A stretch of 45,261 nt of DNA from Entrophospora sp. SA101 (Eukaryota > Glomeromycota > Glomeromycetes > Entrophosporales > Entrophosporaceae), in NCBI GenBank assembly GCA_958430865.1, contig CAUDNR010002580.1, positions 41,167 to 86,427 on the forward strand, read 5' to 3'. Made by a program: the position numbers and the translations under genes. This document shows positions 1-11,506 of this stretch, one piece after another (positions within the stretch are counted from its first letter, which is position 1; every line of letters begins with the position of its first letter). The notes under the pieces were generated by a model. The model saw nothing but the letters and a program-made list of their open reading frames with translations. It was not told the DNA's origin and made no database searches.

Positions 1-488
1 GTTAATGATTTTGGAATTATTCCATTAATTAAATCTAAGAAGGTAATTTTTTGTTCATCATAATATGGATCCCAACAAATGTCTGACAGTATATTATTTA
101 TATTATGATCTTTATTGTTATACTGTTTCAATAATTTGATTTTTTCTGTTATGTATCTTTTACATTTTTTTATTATTTCTTTGATTGTTTTTTGACTATT
201 TCTACACAACCATAAGTGCTGTTGTGTCTCATTTTCTTGTTTACAGGAAATGCATGTCCATTCATTTCCATATAAATCAGGTTGTCTTATCTTCAAGTTT
301 TCTAGTACAGGTAAATTATTATTCATAGTTTTAATCTTGAAAGCTTTGATTTTGCTTTCTGAGAATGATGTCTCTGGTTGTCTGTTGTAAGATGAAAAGG
401 CAAACTTTTCCATGTTCTGTCCTGAAATTGAATTTTTTATTGGATAATTTACTGAACTTTGTGGATTTTGTGTATATGCACGTGACTT
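1..488 (-). mobile_element. LINE retrotransposon C-terminal fragment (zinc-binding tail)
   Basis: The minus strand is open from a stop at 489-491 to the window edge, with the first ATG at 411-413, so the 3' end of the ORF lies outside the window. The translation has a C-x2-C...H-x3-C zinc site (TCISC and HLWLC, about 235-275) followed by a basic stretch and a Trp/Asp-rich tail. This is the arrangement of the zinc-binding region that follows the reverse transcriptase in many fungal LINEs. No reverse transcriptase motifs are inside the window. The ORF begins abruptly after a stop with no reverse transcriptase domain upstream, which fits a 5'-truncated LINE copy. The family assignment rests on the zinc pattern alone. 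Confidence 0.55.
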
Positions 489-526
489 TTAATTGTATTT
501 AAAGCAAACCATTACTATTTATATTA

Positions 527-564
527 ATTTAGACATTTAGACATTTAGACATTTTTGTCTAAAT
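527..564. repeat. Short ATTTAGAC tandem repeat with inverted copy
   Basis: Three tandem copies of the 8-mer ATTTAGAC are followed by the inverted form GTCTAAAT, and another TTTAGAC lies at about 588-594. This can form a hairpin and may be a transposon end between the LINE fragment and the uL11 pseudogene. Confidence 0.5.
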
Positions 565-604
565 ACTATTTTGACCCCAAAAACAATTTAGACGCCCATC
601 TATA

Positions 605-1018
605 GTTACTGTTAAATTAACAATTCAAAATCGTCAAGCTGCAGTTTCTGTTGTACCCACAGCATCTACTCTAGTCATTAGAGCACTTAAAGAACCACCA
701 AGAGATTGTAAAAAAGAAAAAAATGTCAAACATGCTGGTAATATCACACTTGATGAGGTTATAGAAATTGCTTGTACATTATGATACAAATCATTTGCTA
801 AAAATTTGAAAGGAACTGTAAAAGAGGTTTTGGGAAAATGTTTTAGTGTTGGATGCACTGTTGATGGGTTAGTTATTTCGTAAATTTATATATACAATTT
901 ATTTAATGTCATATTATTTACTATTATTATTTATTACTTGTATATGCATTGATTATTATAATTATTAGTCAAAGTCCTAGAGATTTATGTGCATAAATTG
1001 ACTGGCAAAGTTGAAAGT
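605..1018 (+). pseudogene. Ribosomal protein uL11 (60S RPL12) pseudogene, intron retained
   Basis: Plus-strand codons from 605 read as the C-terminal half of eukaryotic 60S ribosomal protein L12 ([20 protein letters not shown], then [40 protein letters not shown]). The exon follows a 3' splice site (ctatag) and ends at 867 in front of GTTAGT. A 101-bp intron (868-968) ends in attattag and the last exon resumes in phase as QSPRDLC. The copy is dead: an in-frame TGA sits where the family has the Arg of RYKSF (about 782-784), a TAA follows LCA, and a frameshift precedes GKVE. The N-terminal half is missing and replaced by repeat/LINE DNA. The kept intron marks it as a fragment of a duplicated gene, not a retrocopy. 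Confidence 0.85.
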
Positions 1019-2615
1019 AAAAAAAATTTAATATAGTTATATGATTCTATATTGATTTAAAATAAAAATTTACTAATAAAAAAAAATTTTTTTTTTGACA
1101 TAATTCCTGAAGAATAATGAAGATGCAAAATAAAAATTTATTATTATGAAATTATTTTTATATAGTATATAATAATGATAATTAATAATTTATTACCAAT
1201 AAAAAATTTTAAAGGTTCCTTGAAAAAAATACAATGCATGTATGGCTTACCAAGAAATAAAATTAATTTAATAATAATATTTAAATTTTCTCCAAGTTCA
1301 AGAGTTAAATGAAATTCTTGCTGGATATATAAGAATAACATTAATTTACAACATATATATATATGTCATGGTTTCTTTAAATTTATACATATCAATCAAT
1401 AAATAAAAAGTTAATAATAATAATAATAATAACAACAATAATAATCTATTTATAATTGAACATTAATTATTGAGAAAACCCCATCTTGATACAAATGTCC
1501 AGTGCACCATTATCTATCTCTGTGTGTAATTGAAATTTAAATATTTTGTTAATTACACAAGCTCCACTCCTATCTGTCTACAATTTTAAGAATCAATGCC
1601 GCCTCATAAATTGATTTTTTGCAAGAGTTTGAATATTCTAATAACATTTTAAAAAATGTATACAAGTATTATATTCCCTGGGAACCTCTTGTTATTTATT
1701 TATCATTGTGATGTTATAAATATAAGCTAAAATAAAAGAGAAATTTATATACATAAATAAATAATAAATATAATTATTGATAAAATGTTTGTTAGAATAT
1801 TTTGCAAGTTTCTTTAATGCTTATACAAACTATTGAATAATTGATAAAACCTTCATTATTATATTTTGTTCATAGATCTTGTCCTTAATGCTTATACAAA
1901 CTATTGAATAAAATAGTTTTTCGTGAACCTCTCTAAAACTTATTAACCAACACCTCCATAGAGTAATGACCATATGAAAGCTTAAAGTATTCTACGTCTT
2001 CTCATTTACTATCAAATCTTTTAAAGCGATATTGAGAAATAATCTGAGCTTTGAAGTGAAAAAGTAATACCGTTTTTGAATAGCCGTGAATTCATGTAGA
2101 GAAGACCTTTCGATATGAAAGAGTATTCATTAGAAAGCTTTAATGGAGTAATTTCATTTTACTCTAACAACAAAGTTCGAGTTTATTATAAAAATGAGAT
2201 ATTTAAAAAAAACTTCATGTGACACGAATTTCGAATTTATTTTTTGATTGACCGGATTTTTAAAGTACTATTTCCAGCCCTGCTTGTGTGATAATCATAT
2301 GAAACCTCTTATTACATTAATGGATCAAGCTTAGCTTAAAACAAATATCGTTCAAATGAAAATATTAATATTTTGGTCTAAAAAAAAACGAAAACACAAA
2401 GAATTGGATATAATAATATTATTATTATTAGTAATAGACCGTCCTGGACTTAACCCTTTAAATCAAGGTTATGGGATACAAAATTTTGATTGGTTAATTT
2501 GAACTCCACGCGCGAATTTAGAATATATATATATATATATTTTGGTTTTTCTTTTATTAAAAAAACCCCCGATTAAAAAAAACCCGATTAAAAAAAAAAC
2601 CATTAAATTTGAATC
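1019..2615. other. Intergenic, AT-rich; P450 upstream region
   Basis: No supportable gene. It holds an AAT/AAC microsatellite near 1410-1445, a direct duplication of about 25 bp (AATGCTTATACAAACTATTG) near 1816 and 1887, and a TA run at 2524-2541 about 80 bp before the P450 ATG that could act as its TATA region. A purine/A-rich leader precedes the ATG. Confidence 0.5.
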
Positions 2616-4339
2616 ATGTCAACCTTTTCATTTCAAGATTTTATTTCCTTAAGTTTATTACTTGTCATTGGTTATGTGATAAATTTTTATGTGAAATATT
2701 TTAAACGTCCAAACAAATTACCAGGTCCTTTACCATTACCATTAATTGGTAATTTAACTTCATATAGTGATTTGGCAGCTTGGATAAGCAGTCTCCAATC
2801 AAAATATGGTGATATTGGTGAAATATGGATTGGTGAAGAAAGAGCTATTTGGTTAGGTAGAGCTGAATATCTTGAGAAAATCTTTAAACCTTCATTTGGT
2901 AATTATAATAAGCGTACAACTCCAAACAAAGGATTAGATGTATTGGACATGACTTCTAAAGGTTTATTATTCAATGATAACTACAATAAATGGAGTTATA
3001 ATCGAAATTTTTTCACAAAAGCTGTCTTAACACCAAGTTTTATCAGACGAAATATCAAGGTCACTCAATCATCATTTTTGGAAATGGAAGAATATTGGAA
3101 GGATTTGGATCAATGGGATGGTGAAATCAATATGTTGGATTGGGTTTTAAGATTTTTTGTTGAGGTTATGATATTAACAACAACAAATAAAAAATCCAAC
3201 ACTCTAAATAATTATCATAAAGTTTTGTGTGCACCTGATAAAAATTCTGAAACAGAAACCCTAATTTATCATATCAGAACTATGCTTAATGGAATGGAAT
3301 TTTTTATGATGACACCTATGTTTTTACATGTTTTGCCAGGTTATAATAGTTCTTCCAAAAAAATCCTTCACAGCTTTGATTGGACAAGGAAACATTACCT
3401 GGCAAATTTGATTAAAGAACGTAGAAATGAAATTGAAAAAACACCAATTGATCAAGAATTGACTCCTGATATGTTGACCTTGATGTTAACATTTAATACA
3501 CCACGTGATAAATCTCAAGGTGATAATCAACAACCTCTTGAACCAATGACTGATGAAGACATATGTGAAAGTATTATGGAAGCTATTTTGGGTGATAAGG
3601 TTTGTGGTGGTGGTGGTGGTATTGAATGATTGATTATTGAGTTATTGGATTATAATAATAATTAAATTTTCAAATTTTTAGATTGCAAATGGAACTTGTT
3701 TCATTATTTACTATGTTTGTCACAACCCTGAAGTAAAACAACATGTTATTGAAGAAATTCAAAAGGCCATTGATTTAAATTCAGACATTGAAATTGAAGA
3801 TTTGCATAAATTACATTATTGTGAAGCTGTAATTAAAGAAGGTTAAAAAACAAAATTTACTTTTCAATTAATCAAAAAAATTCACATTATATTAATATTA
3901 ATTAAATATATTATTTTGCAAAATAGTTTTCCGTCATATGCCAATAGTGCCAGTGAATTTTAGAATGGCAGAACATGCTGATGAAATAGATGGTCATAAA
4001 TTTGAAGGTTCAACAACTTTATTCATAAATGCTCAAGGAATTCATATGGATAAATCATATTGGAAAGAACCTGAAAAATTTAATCCAGAAAGATTTTTAT
4101 CAACAAACAACAATAAAAATGATGATAAAATCCAAAAGAATACTCTTCAACCATTTGGAGGTGGAGTAAGAATGTGCCCAGGTCGAAATTTAGCAATGGC
4201 ACAACTTAAAATTTTTATGGTTTTATTATTTGGAAGATTTAATGTTGAATTGATTGATTATTCAGCACCTTTGAAAACTCATTTTGGGTTAACAAGACAT
4301 TGTGATGAACTAAAGGTGAAACTTATTCCTAGAAAATAA
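2616..4339 (+). CDS. Cytochrome P450 monooxygenase, three exons
   Basis: Exons 2616-3599, 3682-3841 and 3927-4339 join in frame to give 518 residues; introns begin GTTTGT and GTTAAA and end TTTTAG and AAATAG. The start gives a membrane anchor (FISLSLLLVIGYVINFYV) and the proline-rich hinge KLPGPLPLPLIGN. Domain marks follow in order: an I-helix region, the K-helix ExxR as EVFR directly across the second splice junction, PERF as NPERF, and the haem-binding loop FGGGVRMCPG with the Cys thiolate ligand. Such enzymes sit on the ER and oxidise lipids or xenobiotics using a reductase partner; the substrate cannot be read from sequence. Oddity: the I-helix around the first junction reads GDKIANGT instead of the usual (A/G)GxDT. 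Intron 1 carries a (GGT)n run. The length is normal for the family and the gene looks intact. Confidence 0.93.
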
Positions 4340-5279
4340 AAATATGAAATATTATTATTTGATAAATTTACTACTATTTGTATAATTTTAAAAATCTTTG
4401 GCTAGAACATTTGTTTCATACAAAAAAATAAATCATTTTGTCATATTTGGACCATTATACAGACGATGCCTTGATAAAACAAATATACATGTTTTTTTAT
4501 TATCTTTACATTAAAATTTATCTACTAAACCGAGGGTTTTTTTGTAACATTGAATTCGGTTTAATTCGCGATCCACCAATGAAAGATCAGCGTGGTTTTA
4601 GCCAATCATATTTGTTTTGAAAACAATTTTGGATTTATGTAATTTGAAATTTTGGAGCTATATATATATACTTTTATAAATTTAAATTAGAAAGGTATCC
4701 GGAAACTCGGGTTTTATTTAGTATTAGTAAATTTTAAAGTACGAATCTACATATAAAATATTGTGCTATTTCTGCACACTAATTGATTTATCCCGGAATT
4801 TTACTACGTAGATCACGAATTAAAATGTTTTTATATCCAACAAATCTTAATTTCCTTGGGCAATCTTCATTACTTTCTTTGACATTGAAGTACCCTGTTT
4901 AAAAAATGGGACAGGCACCTATGTTTCATTGTAGTTTGAATACACATATAACAAAATATACTTATTTCAAAAGTTCAATTGAAATTGTGAAGATCCATAT
5001 TTTTTCAAGTATTCTTATATGAAAAATATGCATGCTTTGCTAAAAAAGCCAATAGTTAGTTAATCATAATTCATATTCCGTAAATAAAAATACTGTATAC
5101 ATTTCTTTCATGAAATAAAATTTTGATTGACTGACTGTGTCCTTGTAATAGCATCTTGAGCACTTTGAACATTGCCAAGTACCACATTCTTGTCATTCTT
5201 GTATTCATAGACAAATTCTATACCTGTACATTAGACCAAATTCTTGTTATTATGAGTTTGAGTATTCAAATTATATTGA
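4340..5279. other. Intergenic, no gene seen
   Basis: AT-rich sequence after the P450 stop. Short frames without coding character only (for example at 4438-4620, which lacks an ATG). Confidence 0.5.
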
Positions 5280-5525
5280 AAGTTTAAACGAATAAAATAA
5301 CATAACAAATAATTCGAATCAAACAATGAAATGAATAATTCGATAAAACGAATAATTCGAATTAAAACAAAATAAAACAAGTAATTCAAATAATTTGAAT
5401 AAAACGATTAATTTGAATAACTGATAAAACAATTAAAACGAGTGATTTGAATAAACGAATAAAATGACGTAAATCAAATAATTCGAATTAGATTGAGCTG
5501 CATTACGAATAATCCGAATAAGAAT
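5280..5525. repeat. Degenerate AATAATTCGAAT repeat tract
   Basis: About 240 bp of imperfect copies of AAACGAATAATTCGAAT-like units, built around the palindrome TTCGAA. The register drifts, so it is a decayed satellite and not an array with fixed spacers. Confidence 0.6.
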
Positions 5526-6569
5526 TTGTATTACGAGTAGAAACTCTGTCATTTATTGAGGCAATGAATTTTGTCTGTATATATTCTTTTTTTTAATTAT
5601 GATAATAAAATAATATTTAACAAATTAAATGCTTTTATTTTTAAAAAATTCAAACAGTCTTTGATACCTAAGACCAGATCATTAACATACCTATTGATTG
5701 GTTGCAAAACTAACACCGTTGTATATAAAAGGAAATACGATTGAAAAATTGAATGTAATTTAATTAATTAACATATATAATAATTAATTTGTAAAGAATA
5801 TTCAGTTCAGTTCAGTTCAGTTACGATACGAATCACCACGAATATTCTAAACATCCTATTTCTCAACTTTAGTAAACTGAATTTTTGGGGAAGGATGAGA
5901 TCAAAATCAAAGGGTAAAACTTTGTGATGAGTCGTTTTTTTTCTTTGCTGCGTTGGCTTGAAATGACTTGCAAATTGATTTGAAATTTGAACAGAAATAT
6001 TTTCGTTTTCCAAAAAAATGATAAACGGTTATGGTTATTTTACGTCACAGTACCGCGTGAATCCCAATTGTTATCTGTTTGTCATGATTTGTGAAACGGA
6101 AAACTTGTCTGTTTTGGTTCAAAACGTTAGGGTTGAGCGAAACAGATATTTGACTGAAAGGAAATCGTGTTTCGCTTTAGATGTTTTTTGCGTGGTGTCG
6201 ACCGCTGTCTAACGTTAGGTCTTCGTCTTGCCCCGACGTTTCGGAACGTTCAAAATGACCAAAACTTATGGTCTTGTTTTGGAACCTTTACCTCGGATCG
6301 TCAAAGGCTTGTCACACAACGTGTTGGTGATATTTTCTGGTCACGAGACCGGGGTTTTATTTCGTTGTCAATTTAAAAAAAAATGATCGATAAACAAACA
6401 ATCAAATTTTTTTTTATTGTTCGTGTTGGATTAAATTTTTTTTTTTTGGATTTTGACCATTTGAGAGAGATATTGGGATGATCTGGACAAGAAAAAACTT
6501 TGATTTTGACCATTTGAAGGATAGTGGATGATCTGATTTCCTTTTGGGAAAAACAAATAAAATACGTCG
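5526..6569. other. Intergenic; GC-richer segment of unknown origin
   Basis: A TATATAAAAG box lies near 5721 and a TTCAG x4 run near 5803-5821. The stretch 6020-6370 is clearly richer in G and C than its surroundings and has overlapping short frames (6018-6212, 6167-6376), but none has a recognisable domain. It may be an old transposon or a promoter/leader of a lost gene. Confidence 0.35.
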
Positions 6570-7040
6570 ATTGATTAAGAAAAAAAAGCTTAGTCGATTT
6601 GTTTTAAAACTATCGAAATTTGTAAATGATTTTTGATGTTTGCATGAAGCTTATTCTTCTATAGCGATAGACGAAAAAAACACGAGGAAAAGATCAGGAC
6701 GAAAGATTTTAACAATTGAAATTCGCAAATGGCTTTTGATTCACATGAGGGTTCTTCTTTGCGAAGGATCTTTTTTTCTTTTAATTAAGAAAAAAAAAGC
6801 TTAGTTGATTTTTTAAACAATTGAAATTTATTCTTTTATGGTGATGTAGACTTGAAAAAAACATCTGATCGATCAAATTGACCTTTAGTCTGGGATAAAA
6901 ATAAATGAACACAAAGAAAAGATCAAAACAAAAGATCTTTTTTTTTTAGAACAATCAAATTTGTAAAGCTTATCCTTCTATGGTGATGTAGGCTTGAAAA
7001 AAAATCTGATTGATCAAATTGACCTTTGATCTGGGATGTA
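6570..7040. repeat. Degenerate tandem repeat block (about 140-170 bp units)
   Basis: A module containing GGTGATGTAGRCTTGAAAAA, TCTGATYGATCAAATTGACC and TTTRRTCTGGGAT occurs at about 6838-6897 and 6979-7037. A more diverged copy (CTTCTATAGCGATAGACG) lies near 6656. Copies are separated by AAAAGATC(A/G)(A/G)(A/G)AC spacers. Confidence 0.65.
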
Positions 7041-7124
7041 TAAATAAAAACAAACCAATTCGCCTTCGAATCTTTTTTACTTGCTTGTTTTTGCATAGTA
7101 TTTCTTTAATTTTGATTATTTGCT

Positions 7125-7283
7125 ATGTCGTCAACCACAACCATGTTCATCAAGTCAGCCAGTGGGACACATACGGTGACTGGGGTGGCTGTGTGCCGTG
7201 TAGAAGAACACGAATATGTGGAGGTCAACTACAAAGCGTTCAGAATGAATTCCACCGACAACAACATGGTCCATCGAATCTAA
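7125..7283 (+). CDS. Possible 52-residue ORF in a GC-richer island
   Basis: An ATG at 7125 opens 52 codons ending at TAA 7281-7283. Codons use G and C at third positions (ACC, GTG, GTC, GCC) far more than the flanks. The peptide begins MSSTTTMFIKSASGTHTVTG and has no domain I recognise. A second overlapping frame (7010-7291) has a hydrophobic stretch followed by a Cys/Trp-rich tail (DWGGCVPCRRTRIC) but no ATG. Either could be an exon of a spliced gene, or both could be chance in a repeat-derived island. Coding status is uncertain. Confidence 0.22.
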   Translation: MSSTTTMFIKSASGTHTVTGVAVCRVEEHEYVEVNYKAFRMNSTDNNMVHRI

Positions 7284-7359
7284 AAAAATAAAATTAAACA
7301 GAAAAAGTAAACTGTTAAATACAAGGTGTATGACGACATACGAAGCTTCCAAAGCAAGT

Positions 7360-7725
7360 TTGTAAAATATACTGATGAACGTTTATCAATTATTGAATAG
7401 CTTGTATCGAAATAAGTGTTAAAAGTCAAGATCTATGAATCTGTTTGTAAAATATATTTAATGAGCGCTTCATCAATTATTCAAATAATTATATAGGCGG
7501 GGCTTGGTAGAAGTAAGTGTTAAAGCCAAGATCTATTTGCAAATCAAGTTTCCAAAATGAACATTTATTATTATAGGCGGGTTTGATCAAAATAAGTCTT
7601 AAAGTCGAGATCTACAAGGCTGTTTGTAAAATATATATTTAATTAACGTTTTATTTTATTATTATCAATTATTCAATAACTATATAAGCGGGCTTGATCG
7701 GTCAAGATCTATATAATTAGATTGT
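7360..7725. repeat. Second degenerate tandem repeat block
   Basis: Imperfect copies of a unit of roughly 80-120 bp carrying GTTTGTAAAATATA, ATCAATTATTCAATA, TATATAGGCGGG, AAGTGTTAAA and CAAGATCTA recur at about 7360, 7441, 7546 and 7620. There is no coding content. Confidence 0.65.
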
Positions 7726-7732
7726 TAATAGT

Positions 7733-9174
7733 TAATAATGGAATTTTATTACATGCAAAAAAAATTTTTTTGAGTTGTAAATTTTGTTTTATTAAATAAA
7801 TTTGTTTGATTTTTTCATACATCATTCATGTTTTCTCTTGATTATATATTGTGAGATCAAAATCTGAGTCTCATACAAATCTATTGATTTGGTTAAAATA
7901 ATATTTATTTCGTTTATGACAGTATCCAATTATGTAATTCTTTGATTACTTTTTCTCACTATAGCACTCAAGCTATTTAATTATTTACAGGGCAAGTTTC
8001 CTTACTTCCCTTCTGGTAATGTTTTCTCAGCAGTCCTTTGTTATCTGCCTGAGCTGGCATGTCTCAATGATATTTATAATATCTCAAGTATCCGCTGTGA
8101 TACTTTATACACTTATTATTATTATATTTATGGCTCAATCTCTTAACTGACCTCACCTAGCTAGGATTTCCACTATTTAGGCATTGACCTAAACTAAATA
8201 AAAATAAAGAAAATGATTAAAAGAAAAATACACACACAACTATACTTATCAAAGGTGTCCCCCTGGTAAGATAGTAATTAATTAATAATTGAGTTAGAGT
8301 GAAAGGTTTATGTGGTTTTGGAAGTGGGTGGATTATTCCACTGGCAAGAGATTATTTTAAGAGATATTTATGTTTGAATTTTATTATTTAGATATTATTG
8401 TTATTACAAGATAATAGTTATATATATTTTTTTTTAACTAACTAATGATCACATGAAAAGAGAAATTTACAACGTATTCATACATGTTAAAGGTTCTATC
8501 ATCTAGTTCTCTGACTTTGTTGAAATCCTAATTTATACTAATTAATATATTCCTTAAACATTATTTAAACCTTCTGTCTAGAATTATTTTCAAGTAATTT
8601 CTAGTCAATGTGAGTCATGTAAAATTCTTTTGTTTAAATATTATTCTAAGACTTTGTAGTCCATTACACTTTAATTTCTTGTTGAGTTATTCAGTGATAA
8701 TTGCTTCCAAATTTTCACTTCGTGATACATGTAAATCATTTCTGATTTATATGTTCATTTCCCGTGATCTATAATTTACTATTTTACAATATCTTAAATT
8801 AGTCGCATTTACAATCATTTTGACATTCGTTATATTAAGGTTATTTTGATTATATCAAGAGATATGGTCAAGAGAAGAGTTAGGAAGAGAGTTATTATCC
8901 GACCAAGTCAAAAACCAACCCTTTAAATACATTTTCGAGTAGTACGATTTAATTTATTAGACTATTTCAACGGTTGCTTCCAACTTCTTAAATTCGTTAA
9001 TGAAACAATTGTTGGTGAAGTGATTGTTGACAAAATGAATCAAACCATATTTATTTCTACATTTATCAAATTCGCGATTTTAATTGGTCAATCAACAAAT
9101 AGCATGGGTTAAAATTTGTGTTCCCTCCTGTTAATTTTGTGTTCCCAGAACGGTCTCTCCTGTTACTTTGATAA
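7733..9174 (+). mobile_element. Truncated copy of the 30.5-34.1 kb TIR element, with a solo LTR inside
   Basis: 7733-7820 and 8789-9174 are together the reverse complement of about 30540-31000. They contain the 3' end of that element's gene (GAGTTGTAA), its 3' flank and its terminal sequence ending CTCCTGTTAC at 9172-9174. The copy is truncated inside the gene at about 7733. The two parts are separated by a 939-bp LTR-like insertion (7850-8788). Confidence 0.75.
7850..8788. mobile_element. Solo LTR-like insertion (TGTGAG...ACA, ATAT flanks)
   Basis: This segment interrupts a copy of a known element, which defines it as an insertion. It begins TGTGAGA and ends ATTTTACA, with ATAT on both sides (7846-7849 and 8789-8792). 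An internal block (TACATGTTAAAGGTTC then ATCATCTAGTTC) and the 3' end (CGTGATC...ACTATTTT) match the second copy at 27943-28709. It has no ORF. Confidence 0.6.
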
Positions 9175-9310
9175 TAATAGGGTGTAACCCCTTAATGAGT
9201 CTTATTTGAGATTCGGATTCAAACACCTAGTATAAATAAACTGATTTTTCATTGTTGAACGGATTTATAATATTAAGTTGTTGCTATTTTTGCATATACC
9301 ACTGCTATAT

Positions 9311-10840
9311 AATGTGGATACAGAATCTTGTATCAAAGATGTGGAAAATAATTTGGAGATATTAAAGGGGAACATAGCCCATGTATGATTATATCTTATG
9401 ATGTTGATTTTTTTTTTCACTATTTTTACTGATACAAGTTCAGGCTTTTGCAAAAGCAAACTCAGAAGCTGAAAAACTTCTATGGGAAAGGCTGGTGAAC
9501 GACTTAAAAAAAATAGACTTGACACAACTTCCATATAATCACCCTCTATATTCTGGTATATTTGATATTGAGTCATCACCTATTTCTGATTTGCCAGATT
9601 CTCTTTGTAATGTTTTTGAGGAAAATACCAAAAAAAAGTTTTGCATAGATAATAATGAAGCATTGTTGCAAACTTGCAAAGAGTATATTCAAGAGGTAAG
9701 TATTGGTTTAGAAGAACCCCCTTTGGAAACATGTGATCCTCCATTCAGTCAATGGATTATCAGGAAATTTTTCTGACGCAGATTTATGTAATTATTACAC
9801 TATTTATGTAAGTTTACAGTGGGCCCATAATATTATGCAAATAAGCATACAAAAATTATGCAATTATTACATCGAGTGTAAATATTACATAATTTTTATG
9901 CAAATATTACAACTTTACATATTAAAATTTATGGATGTAATATTGAGGCGGGGAAAATTTCCTGATGATAGAGTGTCCAGAGAAGTTGAAAGTTATAATG
10001 AAGCAATCATTGGAAGCATTGTAAGTTTATTAATGACTATATTACTTTGATTGATAAGTTAATCATCAGTTAATAAAAATTAATGTAATTTTAGACATCA
10101 GCTTTGGTTGGACCTTATTGAAATATAAGTCATATATTTTAAATTAGACAGTGATAAATGAAGGATCATATGTTAGTGAAGTTCTGGCACCATTATTTAA
10201 CATTGCTTTGAGGGATTTACCAACAAAACAAAATATGAAAAATCTGGTAAGCAAATCAGTTTTGTTTTAGATAATGTTAAAAAGTATGACATTCATTTCT
10301 CAAAAAAATCAGGGGTAATATAACAAGTTGATCAGACACTGTGCAGAAGGGTAATTCATGTAGTGCATGTAGGCCAGATCTCATGCTTATTGCATTTGTA
10401 AATGATCAAAGGGTTGATATTCTAAATTTGGAGACTGGTTGTCCAGATTCCTCTAAATGAAAACAAGAACCAGATTGTTTAAAGTTAGTACAACTTGCAA
10501 AGATTTTGATGGATTTTGCAAGAGATTATCTTAAACAATTTATAAAGAAGGGGGTATTGACTAATTTGCCATCAATATTTTCTATCAATATTGCAGGTAA
10601 GTGGGTGTAAAGTTGGTTTATTATCAAATAAATCTAATAAGTAATGCTATGTACGGATTCCATCTGATGTTTTTAGGAGACGATTTAAGGATTTATAGTA
10701 TGCATATGGAAAATGGTATTTTCAGAAATTGTTTGCTGACTTGAGTGACTATACCATTACATATGGTATCAGCTGATGGTATCTACCCACTTATCCATTC
10801 ATTGCTCACTTTAAGGGGGGTTTTTTTAATCTTCCTAATA
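9311..10840 (+). pseudogene. Decayed multi-exon gene of a fungal family of unknown function
   Basis: Coding blocks with matching splice sites line up on the plus strand: about 9311-9382 (then gtatga), 9444-9695 (after gttcag; then GTAAGT), 9948-10020 (then GTAAGT), 10149-10248 (after aattag; then GTAAGC), about 10348-10597 (then GTAAGT) and 10677-10840 (after ttttag). Translated pieces such as INEGSYVSEVLAPLFNIALR, CRPDLM and AGDDLRIYSMHMENG have the pattern of a family I recall as common in arbuscular mycorrhizal fungi and usually unannotated. Stops follow PDSSK (about 10458) and NCLLT (about 10743), and the 5' end abuts the transposon fragment ending at 9174. Splice junctions are by eye, and block 5 lacks a clear acceptor. 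Confidence 0.55.
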
Positions 10841-11506
10841 ATATAATAATTTTGCTTAGTGCTCTTGATAGCATTATATAGATTGTCAAATGTTGTCAAA
10901 CAGCCAGTTCATACAATTTATCCTGAAATAAAATCAACACTAATTTGTAGCGTAAATTTAAACCATTCCAACCATGTGTGACTCAAACATCTGACAAACT
11001 ATTATTATTCTTGAACAGCCTTTGTTTATTATTTGGACAATAAAATAAAAATACAAGCAGACAGTCTTAATTGAAAATAAATTTATTCCAAATCATTTTT
11101 TCTAAAAGATAGAAAGGTAATTAATTATATTTAACAATTATTATTTTCCAAATATTGAAATAACTGATAAACAACTATATTTTAATTTACAGATTGAATC
11201 AAGTAAAAAATACTTCTTGACACAATTAATGCTGCCCTATGAACGTAATCTATGGGAATTCCATACATTTTCTGAAATTGAGATTTTTTAGGTAACACGA
11301 TCAAAGGAAATAAAGAAAATCCGTCACATAAATTTTATTAACTAATAGGGAAAAGTAACCCGACTAACGTCAATACAAGTCGAGACAAATGTTATTATAT
11401 TTGTTTTATTGCAACGTTCGTTATAAACATGTTACAATAACGAGTGACGAAAATACTTTCCTTAATTAATTAATAAAGTTTATACAATTCTCGCTCTAAA
11501 ATGTCC
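10841..11506. other. Intergenic, no gene seen
   Basis: AT-rich sequence between two pseudogenes. No open frame with coding character and no clear repeats. Confidence 0.5.

Noticed and set aside
634..858. 74-codon minus-strand frame
   Set aside because: It is the antisense of the uL11 pseudogene exon, whose plus-strand translation is unmistakable.
4438..4620. 60-codon plus frame after the P450
   Set aside because: No ATG, AT-driven composition, no domain or splice context.
5280..5525. CRISPR-like repeated TTCGAA units
   Set aside because: Unit and spacer lengths are irregular, there are no cas genes, and the genome is eukaryotic.
7155..7352. 65-codon minus frame across the GC-rich island
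   Set aside because: Shadow of the plus-strand frames, without better start or domain.
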